Positions 13,101 through 24,299 of a DNA stretch of 64,000 nt are shown here, one piece after another. The stretch is from Rhabditophanes sp. KR3021 (lineage: Eukaryota > Nematoda > Chromadorea > Rhabditida > Alloionematidae). Every line of letters begins with the position of its first letter. Position 1 is the stretch's first letter. The stretch spans positions 1,550,001 through 1,614,000 of the forward strand of contig CAUJLY010000005.1 in assembly GCA_963281155.1 (NCBI GenBank), in the 5' to 3' direction. The position numbers and the translations under genes are program-made. The notes under the pieces are model-generated. The model worked only from the letters and a program-made list of their open reading frames with translations. It searched no databases and had not been told where the DNA came from.

Positions 13101-16100
13101 ATGGCTCATCTGATCACAGAAGGATTCCCAGACGATGTTGGAACCTGGAAACTCCAAGTCGTCATCACTGACCTTAACATATCTCAAAATCTCTACGTTC
13201 GCGGAGATGAACATATCGGAGGTGTTATGAGGAAATTAGTTGAACAAGTACCGTCAGTTCATAACCAATCTAGAAATGCAGATTATGATGCTAAGGACTG
13301 GTCTGCTCATTACTTGTGGTGGCCAGATAAGTGCAAATGGTTGCTTCATACTAGATCTACTTTAGACCAAGTTGGAGTCAATGCTGCTACCTACCTTGAG
13401 TTTACTCCTATTTACAAGTATTGCAAGGTTCAATTACCGGATGGGCAGATTATCAATTCGAGATTGGATTTCTCTACTACTGTTCTTAGGGTTGTCAAGG
13501 AAGTTTGTAAGGACATTGGAATTAGAAGGTCCGAGGAATTGTCCTTAAAGAGATTTTATTCGCCCGAGGAATTAAGAAAACAAGTTAATAATGTTGAGAG
13601 TGAAAATGCAAATGCTTACTTTCAGCCAGGAACTGAATTTGTTGGACCGGGAACTCTCAAAAGACAAGCTCCGATTTCTGCTACTTTGACATCAAGTGGA
13701 ACTAACACCTTTAGAAAGCAATCTAGTCCAGCTATTCATGTTTCTGGTCAAATATTTAATTCATCTGAATTAGGGACTATGCCACGTGCAGGTTCCTTGC
13801 CAAGAGGGGCTTCTCCCGGACCAGGAGCTTATTACGGAACCTTAGGACGAGTTCCCCCAACCAATCCAAACATTGGTTATAATTCCGATTTTAACATTGA
13901 CAACCTGGATTACGCTTTAATTCATTCCCCTAGGACTATTCCAGCCAGGGATAATTTACTTTTCAAGCCACAGAATTATTGGGAAAAAGCTGCTATCAAC
14001 AGAGGTATGTACTAATTTTTGTGAATAAACAAACAAAAAAATATAATTAAAAACCGAAGATCAAATCTTTTAGTTGAAAAACTACTTAATTAAAACGTGG
14101 TCGTTCAACTTAACACTTGTAGGTGATATCGTAGACTTGTTGACGGAATATTTGGTATGAACCATATTCTTTTGAAGTAACATTATCCTAGCCAGAAAAT
14201 GCGTGCAAAGCATGTTCGCGCCATAAATTTTGATAAATGCAAAATAAAAGTTGATATGTGATAAAATTATTCAGGTTGGCTGGATTCGTCTAGAAGTTTG
14301 ATGGAACAAGGAATACTCGAAGACAGTTTGATTTTATTAAGATTTAAATTCCTCAACCCATTCGACTTGAATCCCAAATATGATGCTGTCAGAATCAATC
14401 AGCTTTACGAACAAGCTAAGACTAGTATTTTGTTGGATGAAATTGACCATACCGAAGAAGAATCAATCTTGCTCGGTTGTCTTCATTTGCAAGCAATGTT
14501 ATCAAAGAATTTAGACGAAACAGATGCAACCGAGGACGTAGATGTTAATACTTTGTTAGACGAATTAGAACAAAATTTGGATGCCGCTGCCTTGTCTAAA
14601 AGAAGTGATTTGACATCAGTTCCCGAATTAGCAGAATATCTCAAATTCATGAAACCCAAAAAATTGGCTTTCAAAAATTTCAAACGTGCGTATTTTGTCT
14701 TTCGAGATTTGCATCTTGCTTACTTCAATACACCCAATGAAGTGAATGGAACACCACTTTCTTCCTTTTCTCTGAAGGGATGTGAAGTGAATCAAGATGT
14801 TTCTGTAGCAGCTTCGCGTTACCACATCAAATTGTTGATTCCAACATCTGAGGGAATGAGCGATTTTTTGTTGAAATGCGACACTGAACATCAATTTGCT
14901 AGGTGGATGGCTGCTTGCAAGTTAGCTTCGAGAGGGAAGTCGATGGCGGATGCTAGCTATAACCAAGAAGTTGATCAAATCAAGAAGTTGTTGTCTATGC
15001 AGTCTACGAAGACAGTCACGTCTAATGGAAATAACTCTCTCAAAAAGAGAACTAATTCAGTTCAATTACCCAATGACTTCAACGCAGAGGAATACATCTC
15101 TCAAAAATGGATTAAAAGAGGAAAGTCAAAACAGTCAATCCAAAACAGAATCAGTGATGGCCATGGAAATATCAAAAACTTGTCCTGCACCGAAGCTAAA
15201 CTTCAGTATATCAGGACATGGCAAGCTTTGCCAGAACATGGAATTCACTACTTTATCGTCAAAAGTGGAAACAACAGAAAACCCGAATTGATGGCTGTTG
15301 CAATGAATAGATTAATGAAAATAAATGCCGACAATGGTGAAAGTACCAAGACATGGAGATTTACAAACATGAAGAAATGGCATGTGAATTGGGAGATTCG
15401 CGAACTCATGATTGCCTTTGATGGTGAAAACGTCAATTTCCGACCATTATCAGGTATCGTTTCCTTGAAGACCCTAACTGATTTTTTTCATTTTAGGTAA
15501 CAATTTGAGACAATAGTGGATAAAGAAATCAAAGAGTTTATTAAAATGGGGAAAATATTAAAAGTAGACACATTATTATCCAATACTATTATCTAATTTT
15601 TCATGCATATTGCTGACAACAATATCTGAGATTCTCTTTACGATAGTAGGATGTTTCTTGTACATCACACCATTAGACTGATCAGATATTGAGTACTCGA
15701 AAGCAAGAGTTTCATTTGAGGGCAAATAGTCAATATGAACAGCCACTAACTTTCTTTTATATTTCAAGCTCTCTATGATTAATGACTCCTTAGCATTCAA
15801 AGGAATGAATCTTGAGTAGTAAAGTTTAGCATTCGAAACATGCACATCGAATCTCCTTTTGGTGTCGCCAGACACACCACAGTAGAAGATGGGTCTTATA
15901 ATTTGTACTTAAAGCCTTTTGCAATACGAGTTTCATTATTAGGGTTTGGAATAAGTTCCATGATGTAGACTTTATGATCATCCAACAAACACCGATAAAG
16001 GTAGTCTCCTAACAATTTCAGAATGTCGGGATAAACAAGCTTGACAAAATTCATAGATGGACCTGTTCCACAATTAGTCATTTGGGGACGACTTCTGCTA

Positions 16101-16728
16101 ATAGCATGCTCCATTGCCAAAATTACGACTCTTGGATACTTTTCTGTTGAGTAGATTACTGTCACATCAATCTAGCAAATTCGATTTCTTTGGGTGCCAT
16201 GTGCCCTTCATTTACAATAACTAGTCAAACATTTTTTCTGTGCTTTTCCATTCTTTTGACAGGCCCAGCATCTAATTGTCCTTTTGGAGGAGCGGTCATT
16301 GCCACATACTTTGGTGTTCCATTTGCATTATGTACCCCATAATTAAATGTGTAATGACAAAGCTATTTTAAGATCAAGCGAAAACGCTCTTCGAATTAAC
16401 ATCTTCTTTAAACAACATTTTACTCAAACTTATATTTTAATAAACACAAAAATTGAATTGTCATGGGTGACACGAACTTTTTATAAAATATTTTAAATAA
16501 CCACATTTATTCACGCTCCTTTTTCAGCTGATTGTAAAGTAAGTCAATTTGGCACAATTCCCTCGGGGATGTCCTAAAAACAAAAAACTAAATTTAATTA
16601 ACTATTTTGTTTTGTAGGTGGTTCACGAATTTATTGGAGGCTACATCTTCCTTACTTTACGATCCAAAGAAAAGGCCCAACATTTGGATGAAGAAACGTT
16701 CCATAATTTGACTGGAGGATGGAAGTGA
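13101..16728 (+). CDS. unc-112: Kindlin (integrin-activating FERM/PH protein)
   Basis: Four exons: 13101-14004, 14275-15453, 16528-16538 and 16618-16728 (2205 nt, 734 aa). Kindlins bind integrin beta tails and act in muscle attachment and cell-matrix adhesion. Exon 1 carries the N-terminal F0/F1 lobes ([24 protein letters not shown]). The exon 1-2 junction restores [16 protein letters not shown], a kindlin signature. Exon 2 holds the F2 lobe interrupted by a PH domain ([20 protein letters not shown] to about FARWMAACK) and part of F3 ([16 protein letters not shown]). Exon 3 is only 11 nt and codes ADCK across the junction; exon 4 gives [17 protein letters not shown] and ends TGGWK. The length fits the family. 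The 1074-bp intron before exon 3 contains a broken gene on the opposite strand. A 3' splice site ends at 13091. Confidence 0.93.
15576..16350 (-). pseudogene. Broken antisense gene nested in a kindlin intron
   Basis: The minus strand of the third-exon-flanking kindlin intron carries a series of protein-like segments in shifting frames. From 5' to 3': about 16350-16230 ([18 protein letters not shown], in-frame stop after HRKNV); on to about 16175 ([11 protein letters not shown]); then 16180-15896 in another frame ([36 protein letters not shown]); then 15895-15576 in a third frame ([17 protein letters not shown] ... [14 protein letters not shown]). At least one internal stop and two frame changes occur, and none sits at a convincing intron. 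I do not recognise the family. It may be a retro-copied or duplicated gene that has decayed, or a real gene with unrecognised introns. Confidence 0.5.
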
Positions 16729-16909
16729 ATTAACTAAGAAAAATACTTTATTAAGTAAACAAAAATATATGGATTCAACTTATATTATTCCTCTTTGGAT
16801 TTGATATTTTAATAATATTATATTATGTGCCTTTTTGCCTAATTTTGAGATACTTAAAGATTGTTATTAAAATTATATTATCACAGATGGTTTTTTTGTT
16901 AATCGTTGT

Positions 16910-17674
16910 TTAGACAAGAGATCCATACCCAGCATTTATAAAACTTGTTTGAGTTACAGTCGAGGAAGCTGAAGATAGTTTGGACATTTTCTTTCCTTTA
17001 AATTTGCGCGGCAGAAGTCTTTTTTTGTCAGTTGTGCGATGATCTGCATCTGGTGGAAGAATTTCGTGATATTTTTTGTATTTGATATAGATTACGCGCA
17101 AAGCAATTGAAAGTGCCACAATAAATAAAATGATCAGTATCGAGGTAAACCAAATAATATCCCAGGAACCTGGTTTCGAATAATGAGGCTGAAAGAAGAA
17201 AGGTCTAGCCATGGTAACAAATGTTTTGTTTAAAGAACAACCGAAATATAGTTTAAATGTTATTTGAAATGAAGGAACAAGATATTTCCAGAAAGTGATA
17301 GTAATAGCTTTATACTAATACTACATCCAAAACTACTACTATCATGGCAAAGATATTTAAAGGGAAGCAATTGACTTGCCTCTTAATTTAAATACATTTT
17401 ATTCTTTTCTTTTTGGTTTTTTTGTCATTATATGGTGGAGTGGAGATTAAGTAATTTAAGAAGACATATTTGTTTAACTTACGGGCCCAGGATATACCAA
17501 GGGTTCTTGAAAAGACAATTCGAGGACGGCGGGATGTGCACGGAGATGATGTAAATGATTTGAAGATTCAGGTGAAGAGTAATAAATTAATCTTTTCATA
17601 TAAATATCTTTTACAGGACCGTATTCAGAAGATGGTCCAGAAAGTGGGAACATCTTATAAACAGGGGCATACAT
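16910..17674 (-). CDS. Small single-pass membrane protein, unrecognised
   Basis: Two exons, 17674-17483 and 17188-16910 (471 nt, 156 aa), joined in phase 0 by a GTAAGT donor and a TTCTTTCAG acceptor across 294 bp. The first half is Pro/Ser-rich (SGPSSEYGP, EPLVYPGP) and probably extracellular. One strongly hydrophobic segment (WFTSILIILFIVALSIALRV) follows, then a basic cytosolic tail with KKYHEILPP and a Ser/Thr-rich end. A 3' splice site (AACAG) lies 3 bp upstream of the ATG. The opposite strand of 17470-17697 is also open and has an intron-like 46-bp stretch; I prefer the minus strand because the joined product has a coherent membrane topology. No family recognised. Confidence 0.6.
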
Positions 17675-17699
17675 TTCCTGTTATTTTATCAAAATAAAA

Positions 17700-20400
17700 A
17701 GTTAAAACAAATGGAGCTTTACTTAGTGACCATAAATTTTGAATATTGTCCACTAAGAAGATAATTTTAATAGATTTTGTTATTTCTTATTATTGTTCTT
17801 GTCTATAAAAGTGAAATGATGAGAGAAATAAGCTAAATTGGTACATAAAAAGAATATAAATGGTAGGGGATGAGTTGTATAGTCATTTGTTAGTAAATTA
17901 ATTTTGTAAATATACAAAAAATCATTTATAAATAAAGTGTTTTCGGAAAAGAGAGGAAAAAACAAGATTTATGGCTCGACACAAATTGTTATTAATGCCC
18001 TTTGTTGTAATTATGGATATATTCACACAAAAAGACTATATACACACCGTTGTATGTCTTGTTATTTTTGATAATATATACAACTTTATTTCAATAGTAA
18101 TCTTTCAATAATATTAAAATGAATGTCAATCTTATGCTTTTGCCAACGTCATGAATTTTTTTGTTTGAAAAGGTTAAAATAAAAGGCCATCAAGTAAGGC
18201 ACTTATAATTATTTAGTCTTTAGGATAGCAATAAAAGTTGACTTCATGAGTAGCTGTGTTAAAATAACTCAAAAAAGGAAAGATTTGCTTATTAGTAATT
18301 AGCTTCGTCAAATCTAGTTCAGAGTAAAAGGCAACACGATTAAGAAAGTGTGAATTTGGATGTCCTTTTTCAACAAATCCTCCTAACAGTTCGTCAACAA
18401 TAAAGTTAAACTTCTTAACTACTTTCTAAATGGACACACACATCAGTTGAAAGCTCATAAAATAGAAATAAATACGATATGGCCTTTTAAAGTATTTTTT
18501 GCAACAAATTCCATTAAATAAGGTTTTACGTATCCACATATATTACATATAAATTTGCGTATGTAACTTATTTATCCTCTTTTTAAACTAACTTTTTTTG
18601 TGGCAAATAAAATTATTACATTTATATTGGGATAAGGGTGAGGGCACACAACACACACCCACCGCAAAAAATAAACTAACTAATTAGGGGTAATCAAATT
18701 TAAATAAACATGATTTGGGACATGTTTATTACCTTTATGTGGTTAAAAGTGTTTTGTTTTTCCCATTAAATTAATTTGTTTTTTGTTGTAGGAAAGGACA
18801 ATTGAAGTATCAGAAGATTATAAGTTGAATTTATTAAATGAAGATGATGTAAATATGATAAATGAACCTCAAAGTAATTGTTATTTCAAAAAAATGAGAT
18901 CACAAATGTGTATTATGTGTATTATATTTTATTAAGTGTGTTTCCTTGTCATATGTTGAAGACAATACATAATGTATTTCATTTAATTTAAGTGAATGCC
19001 ACGGTTGTTTTGATGTTTAGTTATTCTTTCTTGAAAAAAATTCATTAAATTATTGAACACATATACCCAGACTTTCATTTATGAACATTTTTGGTAGATT
19101 GCGACGTAACGGCCAAACCAATATCATCTATTTTATTGCATAAAAAAAGATTGGTACAAATGTACATTTTTTAATATTACATATTCACATTCTGCATTTC
19201 TTTGCCTAATCGACAACACCACAATATTTATTATTTTTGGAAAGTATAAAAATACTATACCTCCTAAATTATGAGCTTTTAATGCCAGGATAATAATGTT
19301 TATAGATTATTTATAGAACACTTTTCTAATTATACAACATGCATTTAGTTATTTTGGCACGTTATTCAGTCCATTTATGAGATAGTAAAAGCAGGTGCTT
19401 CTAACGAACGTTAATAGATCACATACTTTAATACACTGTCCACGCATAAATTAATTAACAACTTTTATTGTCAATGTAATCATTAAATAAGAAAAGTGAT
19501 CTCTTTCTATTTAAAGTACATACATTTGTCAAAATTTATTGATATCTTCATCATTCCCCTAATACACAAGGTTATTCCCCAATTCACACACAAAAAACTC
19601 ATACATTTTTAATAATTAATTCCAAAAAAGGCTTTCATCAACAAAAAGGTAACATGCATATGTCTTACTTCCACATTTCTTAACTTTAACCGCTTTGTCT
19701 AGAGGTCCTCTATAGATATCTATAAAATATTAACATATGCGCAAACGCACATTTCCCCTTAAATCTATGCGATCAAACTCTGTATGATAGAAAGAGATGT
19801 GGTGCGATGTTAGTATAATTTATGCACAAACACACGTTTCCCTGTTGCGTCAACGGAATGGTATAATTTTTGAGAGATTCAGCAAAATAAAAAACATTTA
19901 ATTTGACACTCGCACCCATCACTTTTTACTTCTTTTTAGGCGTAAGGATCTTTGGAAGAGAAAAAGTTGTTTTGATATTTATTTGATGAAAGAAAGTGAG
20001 TCCTTCATTTGCATATATACATATGTCAGAGTTGTCGTTTCTTCTGTCTAACAATGGTTGTATATACTCGAAATTAAGCTAAAAACAAAAGTGTAGTTTA
20101 TTTATATTGATTTCAGGAAAGGAGAACCTCTCGTATCAGTTATATTTTGGTGTCTTTTTATATCAGCTGACCGGTGTTGTGTGTCGACAGAAGAACATCC
20201 AATATTTTCAACATCTATTAGAGAGTTTTGTCTAATAAGTTGTGGCTATTACACCATAGCGTAAATTACTTTACTTTTCTTGTTATCAATATAAAAGATA
20301 TAGAGAGTAGTAGTGTGGTTGTCTGTTAGTAGCCACCCGATACTTGCCTCTTCTCAGAGAAAGAGGCCCTACTCACAAATTGAAGAGACTCCTACATCAA
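17700..20400. other. Intergenic, mostly empty
   Basis: About 2.7 kb of AT-rich sequence between the small membrane protein and the SOCS gene. Apart from one exon-like stretch at 18793-18935 (listed separately) I see nothing supported. 20100-20400 is presumably the SOCS promoter and 5' UTR. Confidence 0.5.
18793..18936 (+). other. Possible orphan exon
   Basis: A good 3' splice site (TTTTTTGTTGTAG, ending at 18792) is followed by 47 open codons (starting ERTIEVSEDYKLNLL, with an acidic stretch NEDDVN) and a TAA at 18934-18936. I cannot find a matching upstream exon, so it may be a terminal exon of an unseen gene, a relic, or chance. Confidence 0.2.
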
Positions 20401-20401
20401 A

Positions 20402-21595
20402 ATGGAAAGAAGAGGAATAGTGATTCGCGAATTTCAAAATCAACACCATCATCCCATTATTATCGTTGACGCCAACAGACTAAATATTTTTCAGAACGGA
20501 CCTATTCATGAGGATGGAGATGGTAACTGGAGAAATGATAATCAAGGTGACAGCAGGAATCATCATCGTCGTTTCCATGTCCCTCATTTTTTTGGTAGTA
20601 ATCAACATGGTGTACCAAACGTTGAGGAAAGAAACGAAAGAAAAAGTAAGTCACTTGGTCATCAAATGTTTATATTCTGTTTTGTAGAAAAGACGATGAT
20701 GGGTCGGATAAGAAGAACATTCAGAAGAATGTATATGGCTATTACATTCACTGCTCGCACCGTCCGTTACATCTCATTCAGACGTCGTTTCCGTCGAAAC
20801 GACCACAACAATAATAATCTTTTGGACATCCTCAGAAATGGGGAGGAATTTGGCCTAGATCAGAACCAAGTTAACTTCTGGAATCTTCTGAATGCAGGAG
20901 ATGAATTCGATGGGTATAATAATCAACTACTACTCGACATTGGCATGGTTCATCGCCGCTTAGAAGCAGCTGATTTGTCGGACGAAGATGATGATGGTTC
21001 ACATGTCCTAAGGCCCCCCCACCATCACAGCTATAGAGGTTTTATCGAAAAAGCAACGGGTAAAGTGAGGCTTTTAAGTGAGATGAGAGAAATAGTAGGA
21101 AAACCTTATTACTTTGGAAATATCGATAGATTTGAGGCAGAAAAGATAATGACAGATTTGTCAAACGGCTCATTTTTGTTGCGTGAATCCAAAAATCCAA
21201 ACAAAAAGCTTACTATTACCTTCCGCAAAGATAACTTAACTTTACATGCTCGGGTAGAGTATTCAGGTGGAATGTTCAGTTGCGACAATCTTGATGCTCG
21301 CTTCCCTCGAGGTCCGAGTGTTCTTCAGTTTATTGATGAATGCATCAGAAGACGTGAATGCCATCTATATGAACCTTATGTCAAAGTTCCTGTAAATAGA
21401 AAGAATGTGTTGCCGTTGAAGATGATTGCAGGAGCAAGTGTTGTTTCGTTGTTAAAGGAGGCTAATGATATCGATGGCCTTGAACTTCCTACAACTTTAA
21501 AAAATGATTTAAGGGGATGTTCGTATCCTGAAATTTGTTTGATGAACTCTGATCGAAGTATTCTAAGACCATTTTTGCTTGGAGAAGATGATTAA
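20402..21595 (+). CDS. SH2 and SOCS-box protein (SOCS family)
   Basis: The open frame is 397 aa, but 20646-20687 is a perfect 42-bp nematode intron (GTAAGT...TTTTGTAG) that keeps the frame, so the spliced product is probably 383 aa. The N-terminus is His/Asn/Arg-rich and low in complexity. The SH2 domain starts at YYFGNIDRFEAEKIM and contains the phosphotyrosine-binding Arg in GSFLLRES. The C-terminal SOCS box (LPLKMIAGASVVSLL, then DGLELPTTLKNDLR) would recruit elongin B/C and a cullin E3 ligase to phosphotyrosine targets. This order matches SOCS4-7 more than SOCS1-3, as invertebrate SOCS proteins usually do. The DHRS7-like gene starts 200 bp downstream on the same strand, operon-like spacing. 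Confidence 0.85.
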   Translation: MERRGIVIREFQNQHHHPIIIVDANRLNIFQNGPIHEDGDGNWRNDNQGDSRNHHRRFHVPHFFGSNQHGVPNVEERNERKSKSLGHQMFIFCFVEKTMMGRIRRTFRRMYMAITFTARTVRYISFRRRFRRNDHNNNNLLDILRNGEEFGLDQNQVNFWNLLNAGDEFDGYNNQLLLDIGMVHRRLEAADLSDEDDDGSHVLRPPHHHSYRGFIEKATGKVRLLSEMREIVGKPYYFGNIDRFEAEKIMTDLSNGSFLLRESKNPNKKLTITFRKDNLTLHARVEYSGGMFSCDNLDARFPRGPSVLQFIDECIRRRECHLYEPYVKVPVNRKNVLPLKMIAGASVVSLLKEANDIDGLELPTTLKNDLRGCSYPEICLMNSDRSILRPFLLGEDD

Positions 21596-21794
21596 TATTT
21601 TAATTTGTGCCGGTCATATTTTTGGTTTGAAAGGAATAGATCAATATACCTTTTTTGATGACCATCCTTTTTTAAATGAATCTAGATGTTTGTCAAGACA
21701 TATTCATTGTAATTTTTGTTTGACGTGTGTGTGTTTAAGATTACTTTAATTGTATTTTTATATTTATTTGTGGTTCTCGAAAATAAAAAGAATA

Positions 21795-22864
21795 ATGTTG
21801 TGGGAGATTTTGGGATCTACGATAGCAATGGTGTTAGTTGGTTTTGCGTGGTTTGTTAAGACAAGTGATTGTTCGTTAAATTTGTTCTGGGCGAAGCGAA
21901 GTTTTAATGTTAACAAAAGTAAGTTGATATAGATTGATTGTTTATTTAATTTGCGTTAGGCGATTACTTTAAAGGCAAGAATGTTTGGGTAATCGGAGCG
22001 TCAAGCGGAATAGGTAGATCTACAGCTATGGAATTAAATAAGGATGGTGCTCATGTTTACATTAGTGCAAGAAGATTAAATGAATTGAATAGTCTAAAAG
22101 TTGAAATGACTCATCAAAATTCCGAGGCTAGAGTTGTAATCATGAAAATGGATATCACAAATAATTCCGAGGTAGACGATTCTATCAAAGCATTCACCAA
22201 ATCTCAAAACAAAGTAGATATAATTGTTTTAGCAACGGGAAGATCTCAAAGAAGTGAATGGATTGACGTGGATGAGCAAGTAGACCTTGATTGCTTCAAA
22301 ATAAATGCCCTCGCGCCAACGATTCTGACTCGCAAATTTTTGAAAGCTTATCAGTCTCAGGGGAAACTCAACAACCCGATTCAATTTATTGTGATTAGTA
22401 GTGTTTGCGGCGTAATGCCTGCCATCATGTCTCCTTCTTACACAGCTGCTAAGCATGCTTTGATGGGATATTTCCGCACACTTGCTCTAGAATGGTTGGA
22501 AAAAGACGTTCGAGTTTCAATTGTTTGCCCATCTTTGACCTTTTGTCCAAATAATGTGATGAATGCTTTTACGGGTAAAGATGGTACTTCTAACGGAGAA
22601 GTGTTAGAGCAGATAACAAATCAACATATGACTGCTAATAGATGTGCTGAGGCTATTTTGGAGAGTGCAGCGTATGGGCTAGCGGAAACTTGGTTGTCGA
22701 AGAATTTTACCATTCTCTTGATGGCTTATTTGACTGTTTACTACCCATCATTGTATTTAAGGTTTGTTGAAAGATCTTTGATATTTTATTTACTAGCTTT
22801 TAGAGTCTCGCGTATTATTGGAGTCGAGAATATCAAAAAAATGAGAAGTGGAAATTATGACTAG
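21795..22864 (+). CDS. Short-chain dehydrogenase/reductase, DHRS7-like
   Basis: Two exons, 21795-21918 and 21960-22864, with a 41-bp intron in phase 1 (342 aa). The N-terminal segment MLWEILGSTIAMVLVGF is a membrane anchor. Next comes the Rossmann NAD(P)-binding motif VWVIGASSGIG and the Arg-containing turn ISARRLNELNSL. The catalytic set is present: Ser in FIVISSVCG and Tyr-x3-Lys in SYTAAKHALMGYF. The NNAG motif is changed to LATG. The C-terminal part (MTANRCAEAILESAAYG, AETWLSKN, YYPSLYLRF) follows DHRS7, an ER/lipid-droplet-associated SDR acting on steroids, retinoids or other carbonyls; the actual substrate is unknown. The start is placed at the ATG before the hydrophobic segment. Confidence 0.88.
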
Positions 22865-23195
22865 GATATCTTACATAACGCTTTTAAATAATTCATAAAT
22901 TTTTTCCTTTCCTTCGTGTATTGTAACTCTTGAAAACAAGTTACAATTTGTAATCATATATATTTTATAGCTCTTTAATAGTTCAATAAATGGATATAGC
23001 CTGTATCAATGTGTTGAAAACGAACATACTTTAATAATCTTTGTAAGAATACACATATTTCTTCAAAGCCTATGGTCAACAATTAATTTGAATCGAAACT
23101 GCTCTCATAACATACCGAAACATAGATCAAATTTTTTTAGTCCGAATTATGTTATTCTTGATGAAGTTGATGACTAGAACTGGCATTTCAATGAA

Positions 23196-24119
23196 CTAAA
23201 TGCTTTTGAATGAAATAGTGTTGCAAAATACAATCATCTCTTCATCTTCACACTCAGCAACTGTTCCATCTTCTCCTATCTTCTCAATTCCCTTCCTAGC
23301 AGGAATAACATCAAAAAAGGCTTTTTCCCAACTTTTACTCTCCGAATACTTCAAAATAATTTCATACACCTGATTAATAGTCAGCGTAGTTCTAGTTCTT
23401 AATTTCATATACTCACCAATTGGAAGTCGAGCGTGCTTAATACCCGCTTTTTCAGCTAAATTCAAAGTCAATTTCGGGCAGGAATTGTGGTCCAGTAATC
23501 CTCCAATAACATACACTTTGTCCTCTTCAATATCTTTGAGATCGTTTGGCGAGTCGGAAGTCAAGTAAATCATATCTTCTGGAGCAAAGACTTCAGTCAA
23601 AGGCTTTGTACTCATGTGTACATCCCAAGCACCCTGATAGGTAAAGTCCAAGTACTCACTTTCACATTTACCTTTCAAGCCAACAATATGAAATTGAAGT
23701 GGATTAGAAGCCCGTCTATTGTAAGCATAACAGTAGGCCAATTGTGCCATCGTAGCTTTGACGGAACCCTCAGACATGTAATCGTCAAAGGACATGTCGA
23801 CGCAAACTCGCTGTTTGCATGAAGAATCAGCCATCTTGTTGAAATGCTTTCTTGATGGAATCGGAATATTGTTTTCTCTGTAACGTTGATTCCTTTCCTT
23901 TTTGCGTTGCCTTTCGTGCTTTCGTTTTTCCATTCTTGTTTCGAGATACTGTTGACGACGGGCTTGCTTCTTCATTTGGCTTTTAGAGAGTGGGTTGGGG
24001 GCGTCAAACTTTAGGCTTTCAATCACGTTTTTTTGATTGCTTGATGGAGAGGTCTCGAGTGAATGATCTTCACATACATTCCTTACCGCGCCTAAATCTA
24101 AAATTTTATTCTCCTCCAT
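23196..24119 (-). CDS. trmt-10: tRNA (guanine-9-N1) methyltransferase, TRMT10A/B type
   Basis: A single exon of 307 aa. It methylates N1 of purine 9 in tRNA with S-adenosylmethionine, using the SPOUT fold. The N-terminal basic helix (LSKSQMKKQARRQQYLE) is typical of TRMT10. The SPOUT core follows: VCVDMSFDDYM, QLAYCYAYNRRA, DMIYLTSDSPNDL, VYVIGGLLDHN (the Asp is the proposed general base), then HARLPIGEYMKLRTRTTLTINQVYEII. The overall pattern fits cytosolic/nuclear TRMT10A rather than the mitochondrial RNase P subunit TRMT10C. The start at 24119 is preceded by a 3' splice site at 24125-24126 (TTTTTTAG|GAAAG), so an upstream in-frame extension is probably not translated. The tRNase Z fragment ends 180 bp upstream on the same strand. 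Confidence 0.92.
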   Translation of the reverse strand: MEENKILDLGAVRNVCEDHSLETSPSSNQKNVIESLKFDAPNPLSKSQMKKQARRQQYLETRMEKRKHERQRKKERNQRYRENNIPIPSRKHFNKMADSSCKQRVCVDMSFDDYMSEGSVKATMAQLAYCYAYNRRASNPLQFHIVGLKGKCESEYLDFTYQGAWDVHMSTKPLTEVFAPEDMIYLTSDSPNDLKDIEEDKVYVIGGLLDHNSCPKLTLNLAEKAGIKHARLPIGEYMKLRTRTTLTINQVYEIILKYSESKSWEKAFFDVIPARKGIEKIGEDGTVAECEDEEMIVFCNTISFKSI

Positions 24120-24299
24120 CTTTCCTAAAAAATGTAAACTAGTTAATAACAATGAAAGGCACCAAAGATATAAAGGCTGGATGTAACAGCTATCAAAACC
24201 TGAATCTTTTTGTACCAATATATCAAATATAACAAAACATATTAAAAAGGCATATAAGAGTTAATAAGGTTAATAAGAACAGCAAATATTTAACAATAA

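Noticed and set aside
17470..17697. Plus-strand frame with a convincing 46-bp intron-like stretch
   Set aside because: It overlaps the minus-strand exon that splices in phase to a transmembrane exon; the plus-strand product has no recognisable features and no partner exons.
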